From contig CALGOL010000358.1 of the NCBI GenBank assembly GCA_937960755.1, positions 1 through 5,353 on the forward strand: 5,353 nucleotides of DNA, written 5' to 3'. The position numbers and the translations under genes are program-made. Every line of letters starts with the position of its first letter. Positions within the stretch are counted from its first letter, which is position 1. This stretch comes from an uncultured Azospirillum sp. GTDB taxonomy: Bacteria; Pseudomonadota; Alphaproteobacteria; Azospirillales; Azospirillaceae. Below the pieces are notes generated by a model. It was not told the origin of the DNA and made no database searches. It saw nothing but the letters and a program-made list of their open reading frames with translations. Below are positions 1-5,353 of this stretch, piece by piece.

Positions 1-45
1 GAGATTACAAGGTGACTGGAGTTCAGACGTGTGCTCTTCCGATCT
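1..45 (+). other. Illumina TruSeq adapter read-through (non-genomic)
   Basis: Bases 12-45 match the 34-base TruSeq read-2 primer/adapter sequence, beginning GTGACTGGAGTTC and ending CTCTTCCGATCT. Bases 6-11 (TACAAG) are the reverse complement of index CTTGTA, known as TruSeq index 12. Bases 1-5 (GAGAT) are the end of the P7 flow-cell sequence that precedes the index. All three parts are contiguous and in the correct order, so this is a library artefact left at a contig end and not bacterial DNA. Any start codon here, including the GTG at 29 in frame with the cytochrome, is spurious. Genomic sequence begins at about 46. Confidence 0.98.
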
Positions 46-46
46 G

Positions 47-742
47 GCGGCCGGCTTGGCCTCCGCCTTCTTTTCCGCCGCCGCTGTCGCTCCTGTCGCC
101 GCCGCTCCTGCCGCCGCCGCCGCTCCGGTCGAATGGACCGGGCCGAAGTACGGTTACGGCCGCATCGCCACGGCGGAGGAGATTGAGGGCTGGGATCGCA
201 CGGTGCGCGCCATCGACGGCAAGGGCCTGCCGCCCGGCAAGGGCAATGCGGAACAGGGCGAGGAGATTTTCCAAGCCAAGTGCGGCGTCTGCCACGGCGA
301 TTTCGGCGAAGGCACCCGCTATCTGGCGCTGGCCGGCGGCAAGGGCACGCTGGCGACGCCGGAGCCTATCCGCACGGTGGGCAGTTTCTGGCCCTACGCG
401 CCGGGCGTGTTCGGCTACATCTACACCTCGATGCCGTTCGGCCAAGCCCACAGCCTGACGCCGGACGAGACCTATTCCATCGTCGCTTATATCATGTATC
501 TCAATGACTTGTTCCCGCAGGACGAGGATTTGGACGCTGACAAGCTGCGGGCGATCAAGATGCCGAACCGCGACGGCTTTGTTGAGCCCGACCCCCGCCC
601 CGACACGCCGCAGCCGGCCAAGGGGGCCGAGCCGTGCATGAAGGATTGCCGCGGCGGCAAACCGGTGGTGGTGCTGTCGCGCGCCAACGACTTGAACCTT
701 GACGGCGCGGCGGACGCCAACAAGCCGAAACCGCAGCAGTAA
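47..742 (+). CDS. Periplasmic mono-haem cytochrome c, SoxD-like (5'-truncated)
   Basis: This is a class I c-type cytochrome that should carry electrons in the periplasm, probably from a partner dehydrogenase. The 5' end is lost at the adapter junction; 231 codons remain before the TAA at 740-742. Counting from the codon at 47, residues 1-27 are a hydrophobic Ala-rich stretch that looks like the end of a signal peptide. The haem-binding CGVCH is at 79-83 (bases 281-295) and a likely axial Met lies in TSMPFG at 129 (base 431). Conserved-looking blocks are IDGKGLPPGKG, TVGSFWPYA, YIMYLN and MPNRDGF followed by DPRP. These resemble the cytochrome subunit of SoxCD/sulfite dehydrogenases (family knowledge). 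The tail has a CMKDC motif (Cys 197 and 201). Only one haem motif is visible, unlike the di-haem SoxD of Paracoccus. The expected molybdenum partner would lie upstream, off the contig. Cytochrome c is near certain; the SoxD assignment is moderate, with a partner of another periplasmic dehydrogenase as the alternative. Confidence 0.88.
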   Translation, partial: AAGLASAFFSAAAVAPVAAAPAAAAAPVEWTGPKYGYGRIATAEEIEGWDRTVRAIDGKGLPPGKGNAEQGEEIFQAKCGVCHGDFGEGTRYLALAGGKGTLATPEPIRTVGSFWPYAPGVFGYIYTSMPFGQAHSLTPDETYSIVAYIMYLNDLFPQDEDLDADKLRAIKMPNRDGFVEPDPRPDTPQPAKGAEPCMKDCRGGKPVVVLSRANDLNLDGAADANKPKPQQ

Positions 743-748
743 GAAGCT

Positions 749-778
749 TCCCCCTTCCCGCGCGTGCGGGAAGGGGGA
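749..778. terminator. GC-rich hairpin between convergent genes, likely bidirectional terminator
   Basis: A perfect 13-bp stem pairs 749-761 with 766-778 around a GCGT tetraloop (762-765). It starts seven bases after the cytochrome stop and ends seven bases before the kinase stop codon on the other strand, so it can serve both convergent genes. Neither side has a long T tract: the + strand has only TTT at 785-787 and the - strand a short CTTCTT. Termination may be inefficient or aided by other factors. The stem is directly visible; its function is inferred from position. Confidence 0.75.
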
Positions 779-785
779 GCCGCCT

Positions 786-1775
786 TTAATCCAGCACGCC
801 CTTAATCAGCGCCTTCAAATCGGCTTCCGGCCGGGCGCCGACATGGGCGATGATCTCGCCCGCCGCAATCGCCCCCAGCTTGCCGCACAGCGCCGGGGCG
901 GCGCCGCGGGTCCAGCCGTAAAGGAAGCCGGCGGCGTACAAATCCCCCGCCCCGGTGGTGTCCACCACCTTGACGCCGGGTTCGGCCGGCACGGCGACGG
1001 TTTCGCCATTGACGACGATGACGGCGCCCTTCTCCGACCGGGTCAAAGCCGCGGCCTTGCCCAGCCCCTTCACCGCCGCCAGCGCTTGGTCAAAGTCTTG
1101 CGTCTCGTACAACGCGCAAATCTCATGTTCGTTGGCGAACAGCAGGTCGACGTGGTTTTCCACCAGATCGCGGAATTCGGCGTGGTGACGGCCGACGCAG
1201 AACGAATCCGACAGGCTGAGCGACACCTGACGCCCGGCGGCGTGGGCGACGGCGGCGGCCTTGCGGAACGCCTCCTTCGCCGCCGGCGGGTCGAACAGAT
1301 AGCCTTCCAGATAGACCACCTGGGAATCGCGGATCAGCCCTTCGTCCACATCGTTGGGGCCAAGCTCGACGCAAGCGCCAAGATAGGTGTTCATCGAGCG
1401 CTGAGCGTCCGGCGTCACCATAATCAAGCAGCGCGCGGTGGGCGCGCCGCCGGCCAGCGGCGCGGTGGCGAAATGCACGCCGGAGGCGCGGATGTCGTGG
1501 GCGAACACCTTGCCCAGCAAATCGTCGGCCACCTTGCCGACGTAGGCGCCGCGGCCGCCCAGCAGCGCGAAGCCGGCCATGGTGTTGCCGGCCGACCCGC
1601 CGGAGCTTTCGACGCCCGGCCCCATCAGGCCGTAAAGCGCTTCCGCCCGATCCGTGTCAATCAGGGTCATCGCGCCCTTTTCAATGCCGTTGGCGGCGAG
1701 AAAGGCGTCGTCGGCGTGGGCGATGACATCGACGATGGCGTTGCCGATGCCGGTGACGTCAAAAGCGGCGGTCAT
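786..1775 (-). CDS. Adenosine kinase, PfkB/ribokinase family
   Basis: The 329-residue product is a cytoplasmic PfkB-family sugar/nucleoside kinase, most like the bacterial proteins annotated as adenosine kinase (ATP + adenosine to ADP + AMP; purine salvage). The N-terminal strand MTAAFDVTGIGNAIVDVIA carries the substrate-site Asp typical of the family. The first PfkB signature is GGSAGNTMAGFALLGG at 59-74. NEHE at 215-218 is the usual NxxE magnesium/phosphate motif. The second signature DTTGAGDLYAAGF at 272-284 holds the anion hole and catalytic Asp278. Length is normal and no key motif is missing. The ATG at 1775 is favoured because GIGNAIVD follows at the usual distance; there is no good Shine-Dalgarno sequence before it. 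A sigma-70-like promoter lies just upstream (1819-1846). PfkB substrate specificity is hard to read from sequence, so another nucleoside or sugar kinase remains possible. Confidence 0.93.
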   Translation of the reverse strand: MTAAFDVTGIGNAIVDVIAHADDAFLAANGIEKGAMTLIDTDRAEALYGLMGPGVESSGGSAGNTMAGFALLGGRGAYVGKVADDLLGKVFAHDIRASGVHFATAPLAGGAPTARCLIMVTPDAQRSMNTYLGACVELGPNDVDEGLIRDSQVVYLEGYLFDPPAAKEAFRKAAAVAHAAGRQVSLSLSDSFCVGRHHAEFRDLVENHVDLLFANEHEICALYETQDFDQALAAVKGLGKAAALTRSEKGAVIVVNGETVAVPAEPGVKVVDTTGAGDLYAAGFLYGWTRGAAPALCGKLGAIAAGEIIAHVGARPEADLKALIKGVLD

Positions 1776-1811
1776 GGGGCTGGTTCGCTCTGTGCTGGGA
1801 AAAGGAATGGT

Positions 1812-1834
1812 CGGCCGCAGTATAGAAGCGGCCG
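1812..1834. repeat. Inverted repeat flanking the kinase -10 element
   Basis: CGGCCGC at 1812-1818 is the exact reverse complement of GCGGCCG at 1828-1834, with a nine-base spacer that contains the putative -10 box. As DNA it could be an operator for a dimeric repressor covering the promoter core. As RNA only the downstream arm would be transcribed, so a hairpin terminator is unlikely for the kinase direction. In GC-rich DNA a 7-bp repeat can also arise by chance. Confidence 0.35.
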
Positions 1835-1846
1835 GCGCAGGCTCAA
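1819..1846 (-). promoter_or_regulatory. Candidate sigma-70-type promoter for the adenosine kinase gene
   Basis: Read on the - strand, TTGAGC (1841-1846) and TATACT (1819-1824) are separated by 16 bases. These match the -35 consensus TTGACA at four of six positions and the -10 consensus TATAAT at five of six. Transcription would start near 1812, giving a leader of about 37 bases before the ATG at 1775. The -10 element lies in the loop of a GC-rich inverted repeat (1812-1834). The match is visible; activity is inferred. Confidence 0.55.
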
Positions 1847-1881
1847 GCTTTATACCGCCGCCGCCGTCAAACCGCCTTCGG

Positions 1882-2640
1882 TCAGACAGCCGGCGCGGCG
1901 CGGCGCAGCGCCTTGATGCGGGCGTAAGCGGCGTTGATCGCCGCGGTCTTTTCCGTCGCCACGTCGATGAACTCCGCCGGCAGACCCTGCGCCATCAGCC
2001 GGTCCGGGTGATGTTCCTGCAACAGCTTGCGGTAGGCCGCCTTGACCGTCGCCTCGTCGGCGCCCGGCGTCACCCCCAGGGCCGCCCACGGATTGATTTC
2101 CGGGTCGTCGGCGTGGCCGGGGCGGCTGGCGAGAATGCGCTCAAACTCTTCAGGGCTAAAGCCGAAGATCGCCGCCACATCGCGCAGAAACGCCACTTCC
2201 TGCGGGTGCAAATGATCGTCGGCCTCGGCGATCAAAAACAGCGAATCCAGCAACTCTTCCAGCACCGCGTGGCGGTCGTCGAACAGCTCGGCGATTTGCC
2301 GGGCGTAGGCGTCAAACCCCGCCACGTCGCGGCGCGCCAGATCAAACACCCGGCCGACATTGACCATTTCATCTTCCGGGACGTGGAAGAGCCGGCGAAA
2401 CGTGTCGATTTCGGTGCGCTTCACCACCCCGTCGGCTTTCGCCATCTTGGCGGATAGCGCGATGACCCCGACGGTGAAGGCGATGGATTGCGTCGCGTCG
2501 GCGTCGCCTTCCGGCTCGCGGACATATTCCTGGCTGAAATGATCCACCGCGTGGCCGGCGGCGAGCCCAATCAGCGCCCCCAGCGGCCCGCCCAGCGCAA
2601 AACCGGCCGCACCCCCCAGCAGCTTGCCCCAAATGCTCAT
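1882..2640 (-). CDS. djlA: DjlA-like co-chaperone: TerB domain plus C-terminal J-domain
   Basis: The 252-residue protein has the DjlA layout. A short N-terminal Gly/Ala-rich hydrophobic segment (about 7-30, with GGPLGALIGLAAG) could insert in the inner membrane. An all-alpha TerB domain follows (about 50-172), with acidic KADGVV and AEADDHLHPQE repeats typical of that fold. A C-terminal J-domain (about 184-247) begins NPWAALGV and carries the essential HPD at 211-213. The J-domain is expected to stimulate the ATPase of DnaK; in E. coli DjlA is membrane-tethered and linked to envelope stress signalling (family knowledge). The length is close to E. coli DjlA, which is about 270 residues. The ATG at 2640 gives the full hydrophobic N-terminus; the preceding GGGGCGACGG is a weak ribosome site. 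It reads in the same direction as the kinase gene, 106 bases away, but the kinase has its own promoter candidate. The symbol rests on domain order only. Confidence 0.88.
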   Translation of the reverse strand: MSIWGKLLGGAAGFALGGPLGALIGLAAGHAVDHFSQEYVREPEGDADATQSIAFTVGVIALSAKMAKADGVVKRTEIDTFRRLFHVPEDEMVNVGRVFDLARRDVAGFDAYARQIAELFDDRHAVLEELLDSLFLIAEADDHLHPQEVAFLRDVAAIFGFSPEEFERILASRPGHADDPEINPWAALGVTPGADEATVKAAYRKLLQEHHPDRLMAQGLPAEFIDVATEKTAAINAAYARIKALRRAAPAV

Positions 2641-2749
2641 AATCCGTCGCCCCAGCGTCCCCGAATAATCTGAAGCTTACCCTTTTCATCGCTATGGTCA
2701 AAGCGCGCCTGCGCACGGCGCATGCTTGTCATGAAATAATCTTTTTATG

Positions 2750-2779
2750 TTGCGATGCACAAAACGCTTCCGCTATAAA
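2750..2779 (+). promoter_or_regulatory. Candidate promoter for the GNAT acetyltransferase gene
   Basis: TTGCGA (2750-2755) and TATAAA (2774-2779) are spaced 18 bases apart in an AT-rich patch (about 2730-2795) that stands out from its GC-rich surroundings. Each hexamer matches the sigma-70 consensus reasonably (four of six and five of six). Transcription would start near 2786, leaving an unusually long leader of about 120 bases before the ATG at 2908. The 267-base gap also has to hold the divergent promoter of the DjlA-like gene; I could not find a convincing, correctly spaced pair for it. Confidence 0.5.
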
Positions 2780-2817
2780 AACATTAACCAAACAGTAGGC
2801 GTCTCGGCGCCGACTAT

Positions 2818-2843
2818 CGCCGCGAAGGTTGATAATCGCGGCG
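2818..2843 (+). repeat. Leader hairpin 1 upstream of the GNAT gene
   Basis: CGCCGCGA (2818-2825) pairs perfectly with TCGCGGCG (2836-2843) around a ten-base loop. It overlaps one of two 10-bp palindromes, TCGGCGCCGA (2804-2813) and GCGGCGCCGC (2838-2847), which share the core CGGCGCCG and have centres 34 bases apart. They could be paired operator half-sites in DNA or alternative RNA folds. No T tract follows, so this is not a classic terminator. Confidence 0.4.
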
Positions 2844-2871
2844 CCGCTAGGGTCAACGGAACGCTCCCAAG

Positions 2872-2898
2872 TCGTGTCTTCAGAAACTGAACGCACGA
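2872..2898 (+). repeat. Leader hairpin 2 abutting the GNAT ribosome-binding site
   Basis: Bases 2872-2883 pair with 2887-2898 around an AAA loop: twelve positions with one C-C mismatch (2878/2892) and one G-U pair (2877/2893). The stem ends where the weak Shine-Dalgarno-like stretch GAGACGGGA (2897-2905) begins, just before the ATG at 2908. It could influence translation initiation, but no known riboswitch or leader family is recognised. Confidence 0.45.
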
Positions 2899-2907
2899 GA
2901 CGGGACC

Positions 2908-3465
2908 ATGACGATCTACCGCAAGCTCCTGCCGACGGAGCACCCGCAATACGCCGAGCATCTGCTGCGCCTGTCGCCGGCCGACCGCTACGCGCGCTTC
3001 GCCGGGACCGTCTCCGACGCCACCATCCGCCGCCACTGCGCCAAGCTTGACTGGACGCGCACCACGCTGATCGGCGCGTTCCACAACGGCCGACTTGTCG
3101 GCGCCGCGGAAGTCTGCACCGACCGCGCGTTATGGCCGGGCGCCGCCGAACTCGCCTTGTCGGTGGACGTCGCCGCGCAAGGCTGCGGCGTCGGCGGACA
3201 ACTGGCGCGCCGCGCCCTGACCTGGGCGCGCAACCGCAATATCTTGCAAGCGCATATGCTGTGCCTCGCCGGCAATCACCGCATGCGGGCGCTGGCCCGT
3301 CGCTTTGGCGGCGCCATCGAAATGGACGCGGGCGAAGTCGCCATCGTCTTCAACCTGCCCGCCCCCAACCAGTTCTCGCTGGCTTTGGAGGCGCTGGAGG
3401 ACGGCGCCGGCGTCATCACTTCGGTGCTCGACGTCATGCAGACCGCCCGCGCCGTGGCGGCGTAA
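2908..3465 (+). CDS. GNAT-family N-acetyltransferase
   Basis: The 185-residue soluble protein should transfer an acyl group from acetyl-CoA to an unknown amine. Motif A of the GNAT fold is clear: the beta-strand AELALSVDV (80-88) followed by the pyrophosphate-binding loop QGCGVG (91-96) and helix GQLARRALTWARNR (97-110). Motif B-like sequence follows with NHRMRALARRFGG (123-135), the usual helix before the last strand (EVAIVFNL, 143-150). The N-terminal RFAGTVSDATIRRHC resembles the substrate-side helices of single-domain GNATs. About 35 residues after the fold (151-185) form an Ala-rich helical tail of unknown role. The ATG at 2908 is preceded by GACGGGA two bases upstream, a close and weak ribosome site. 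The gene is divergent from the DjlA-like gene and convergent with the chemoreceptor gene, so context gives no substrate clue. The family is near certain; the substrate is unknown. Confidence 0.9.
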   Translation: MTIYRKLLPTEHPQYAEHLLRLSPADRYARFAGTVSDATIRRHCAKLDWTRTTLIGAFHNGRLVGAAEVCTDRALWPGAAELALSVDVAAQGCGVGGQLARRALTWARNRNILQAHMLCLAGNHRMRALARRFGGAIEMDAGEVAIVFNLPAPNQFSLALEALEDGAGVITSVLDVMQTARAVAA

Positions 3466-3471
3466 GCCGCC
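3456..3471. terminator. Short hairpin over the GNAT stop codon, possible weak terminator
   Basis: GGCGGC (3456-3461) pairs with GCCGCC (3466-3471) around GTAA, which contains the TAA stop and would form a GNRA-type tetraloop in RNA. It ends six bases from the stop codon of the convergent chemoreceptor gene. With only six base pairs and no T tract, intrinsic termination is doubtful; it is the only stem in the 12-base gap between the two genes. Confidence 0.25.
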
Positions 3472-3477
3472 CCGGTT

Positions 3478-5353
3478 CTAAGCCCGATAGGCCAGCCGCA
3501 GCGAGCCCCAGCGCTTGCCGTCCACCATGACCGGCGCGTCAACCTCCTTCAACCGCACGAACTGGCCGCCGCCCATGTCGCGCTGATAGGCTTGCAGCAG
3601 GAAGCTGCGGGAATTGCGCGCGGCGGCCAAGCCGGCGCGGTCGTTGAACACCCGCCGGTTACGGCTGTTCGCCGTATTCCATAGCGTATCCCCCGGCCGC
3701 TGCGGCTGGGCGTATTTCTTGTTGTGGGTCGGCAGATAACCGATGGTGTTGACGCAGGCGCAGAAGGTGACGCGGGAATCGAAGCCCAGCATTTCTTCTT
3801 GAATTTCCGGCAGCACGCGGTCGGTCAGCGCCGTGCAAGGCGCCATGAATTGTTCCGGCGTCGTGCCGTCAATCGGCGTCAACTGGGTGGCGAACAACTC
3901 ATCCGCCGTGATTTCGCCCCGCTTCAACGCCGCTTCCAAGGCTTGGCCGGCGCGGACCGCCGCTTTTTGCGCCGCTTCGATGAACGGCGCGTCGCTCTTG
4001 ACCAGATTGGCGTAAGCCACCGCCAAGCGATCCTGCTCCTGCCGGCTCAAATGATCGAACGAGCAATGCAGGCCCAAATCGCTGCGGCCGGCGACGACGC
4101 ACGGCAAGCGGCCGGCTTCACCGAACTCCACCTCGATTTTCTGCTCGTCGGTCAGGCAGTCCAAGCCCTCCGCGTCCAGCAGAAAACCTTCGAGCGACAA
4201 GTCCAGCATGGTGGAGCGCAACTGCCGGCCGGCGGCGTTGACCAATGTCGGGGTTTCGCATGGGATGCGGTCGCTGTTGCGCCGGTCGCCGGCGACGGAC
4301 TGGCGCAGCGAAACCACCAAACGATGCTTCAGCTCCGCCACTACTTTCTGGGTGTCCCCCGCCCGGTCGCCGACGTCGTCGGCGATGCCGGTTATTTCCT
4401 CGGTTTGCTCGCGGATGTGCAGCACGCTGCTGGAAACTTGACTGGCCCCTTCCGCCGAGCCGGCGGCGCTGCGACCGATTTCCGCATTGGCGGCCGATTG
4501 CTGGCCCACCGCTTCGGCCGTCGCCGACGCCGCCTCTTCAATCTGCTCAATGACGGTGATGACCGAGCGGATCGACTGCACGCCGCCCGACACGGCGCCG
4601 CCAAGCTGCGCGATCAGCGAATTGATTTCTTCGGTGGCGTGGGCCGTTTGGTTGGCGAGATTTTTGACCTCCGTCGCAACCACCGCAAAGCCTTTGCCAG
4701 CGTCCCCGGCGCGCGCCGCCTCAATCGTGGCGTTGAGCGCCAGCAGATTGGTTTGACCGGCGATGCCGGCGATCAGATTGGCGGCGCGGCTGATTTCCGC
4801 CGACGCCGTCTCCATGCGGGCGATGGCGGTTTCCGCATCTCTTGCGCAGGTCACCGCTTCGCGCGCCACCGAGCTGGAGCGCGCAGCCTGGCGGGAAATC
4901 TCCGCCCCGGTCGCCGACAATTCTTCGGTCGCCGCCGCGACGGAGGAGGCGTTGGCGCGGGCTTGCTCCGCCGCCGACGCCGCCGACATGGCGTTGTCGC
5001 GCACCACCGCAATCACTTCCAGCAAATGGGCGATGCCGGCGCCGGTGCGCTCCGACGAACGCTCGACATCCACCCAGGTCACTTCCAGATCGTCTTCGAT
5101 GCCTTTGCAGGTGTCGAGCAGCGTGCGGCGCACCGCTTCGCGCTGCCGTTCATCCTTTTCCTGCCGCTCCAGCCCGGCATAAGCGAGATTGGCGCGCAAG
5201 GCGCGCAATTGCGACGCGACGCGGCGGAACTCCGCCACCGCCGGGGTCTCGATGACGTGCGACAACTCCCCGCGCGCCACATGGGTGAAGTGCGCCTCCA
5301 ACCGGCGCAAGGGGTTGGTGACCGAGCGCCGCACGCTGAACAGCGCCGCCGCC
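3478..5353 (-). CDS. Methyl-accepting chemotaxis receptor with PilZ domain and C-terminal sensory-like module (5'-partial)
   Basis: The reading frame stays open to the window edge, so the N-terminal sensor and first membrane segment are missing. Residues are counted from the GTG at 5334, which is not the real start: upstream codons read AAALFS, the end of a membrane helix. The order is HAMP (about 1-55, with NPLRRLEAHF), a coiled-coil signalling domain (about 60-340) whose hairpin tip reads IAGQTNLLALNATIEAARAG (191-210), a PilZ domain (about 350-445) and a C-terminal module (about 446-618). The tip contacts CheA and CheW in known receptors. PilZ shows both c-di-GMP motifs, RxxxR at 352-356 and DLSLEG at 378-383. 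The C-terminal module contains GYLPTHNKKYAQPQRPGDT (532-550), NSRNRRVFNDRAGLAAARN (556-574) and a final WGSLRLAYR, resembling Cache/PAS-like ligand-binding modules of alphaproteobacterial receptors. No CheR/CheB docking pentapeptide ends the protein. It probably couples an external signal, c-di-GMP level and a second cytoplasmic input to motility; that integration is inferred. Confidence 0.93.
   Translation of the reverse strand, partial: AAALFSVRRSVTNPLRRLEAHFTHVARGELSHVIETPAVAEFRRVASQLRALRANLAYAGLERQEKDERQREAVRRTLLDTCKGIEDDLEVTWVDVERSSERTGAGIAHLLEVIAVVRDNAMSAASAAEQARANASSVAAATEELSATGAEISRQAARSSSVAREAVTCARDAETAIARMETASAEISRAANLIAGIAGQTNLLALNATIEAARAGDAGKGFAVVATEVKNLANQTAHATEEINSLIAQLGGAVSGGVQSIRSVITVIEQIEEAASATAEAVGQQSAANAEIGRSAAGSAEGASQVSSSVLHIREQTEEITGIADDVGDRAGDTQKVVAELKHRLVVSLRQSVAGDRRNSDRIPCETPTLVNAAGRQLRSTMLDLSLEGFLLDAEGLDCLTDEQKIEVEFGEAGRLPCVVAGRSDLGLHCSFDHLSRQEQDRLAVAYANLVKSDAPFIEAAQKAAVRAGQALEAALKRGEITADELFATQLTPIDGTTPEQFMAPCTALTDRVLPEIQEEMLGFDSRVTFCACVNTIGYLPTHNKKYAQPQRPGDTLWNTANSRNRRVFNDRAGLAAARNSRSFLLQAYQRDMGGGQFVRLKEVDAPVMVDGKRWGSLRLAYRA

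Noticed and set aside
61..125. GCC/GCT-rich stretch as a tandem repeat
   Set aside because: It encodes the Ala-rich end of a signal peptide and linker. The repetition follows from Ala codons in GC-rich DNA and no fixed repeat unit is kept.
12..458. Pro/Arg-rich open frame starting in the adapter on the + strand
   Set aside because: It begins in non-genomic sequence and overlaps the cytochrome gene in another frame. Its translation is a low-complexity shadow of GC-rich coding DNA.
1849..1870. Second promoter-like pair (TTGACG and TATAAA, - strand) upstream of the kinase
   Set aside because: The two hexamers are only ten bases apart, too close for sigma-70 polymerase. The 1819-1846 pair fits better.
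699..1916. 405-codon open frame on the + strand antisense to the kinase gene
   Set aside because: It mirrors the third-position GC bias of the adenosine kinase gene on the other strand, which has complete PfkB motifs. The translation is Arg/Gly/His-rich with no recognisable domain.
1654..2457. 267-codon open frame on the + strand antisense to the DjlA-like gene
   Set aside because: The opposite strand encodes an intact TerB plus J-domain protein with HPD. The antisense translation has no recognisable domain.
2696..2701. TTGACC (- strand) as the -35 box for the DjlA-like gene
   Set aside because: No acceptable -10 hexamer lies 15-19 bases downstream. The nearest candidate, GATTAT, is 25 bases away.
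5332..5334. GTG as the start codon of the chemoreceptor gene
   Set aside because: Codons upstream stay open to the window edge and read as the end of a membrane helix leading into HAMP. A start here would remove the membrane anchor.

Overview
The window is GC-rich and densely coded. Its gene content fits an alphaproteobacterium, probably Rhodospirillales-like (Magnetospirillum/Azospirillum type). I base this on codon use, a PfkB-type adenosine kinase, a DjlA-type co-chaperone, a SoxD-like periplasmic cytochrome c, and a chemoreceptor with a PilZ domain and a C-terminal module I associate with that group. The placement is inference from family recognition; no search was run.

The first 45 bases are not genomic. 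They match the Illumina TruSeq indexed adapter: the tail of the flow-cell sequence at 1-5, a six-base index TACAAG at 6-11, and the 34-base read-2 primer sequence at 12-45. Genomic sequence therefore starts at about 46, the contig is a raw assembly end, and the apparent start codons of the first open frames are artefacts.

From left to right there are five genes. (1) A 5'-truncated, exported mono-haem cytochrome c resembling the cytochrome subunit of SoxCD-type sulfite/sulfur dehydrogenases (47-742, +). (2) A strong GC hairpin separating it from the convergent adenosine kinase gene (786-1775, -). (3) A DjlA-like TerB plus J-domain protein (1882-2640, -), 106 bases upstream of the kinase on the same strand; the gap holds a good sigma-70-like promoter for the kinase. 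(4) A divergent 267-base intergenic region, locally AT-rich, with a promoter candidate and a structured leader for a GNAT acetyltransferase (2908-3465, +). (5) A large chemoreceptor (3478-5353, -), convergent with the GNAT gene with 12 bases between stop codons. It runs off the right edge, so its N-terminal sensor and first membrane segment are missing. The visible part is TM2 end, HAMP, MCP signalling hairpin, PilZ, then a soluble C-terminal ligand-binding-like module.

The genes look like separate transcription units, not one pathway: respiratory or sulfur electron transfer, purine salvage, protein folding, acetyl transfer and taxis. The most unusual item is the chemoreceptor architecture, which would join chemotaxis signalling, c-di-GMP binding and a second, cytoplasmic sensory module in one polypeptide. 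I found no RNA gene, CRISPR array, transposon or phage gene.
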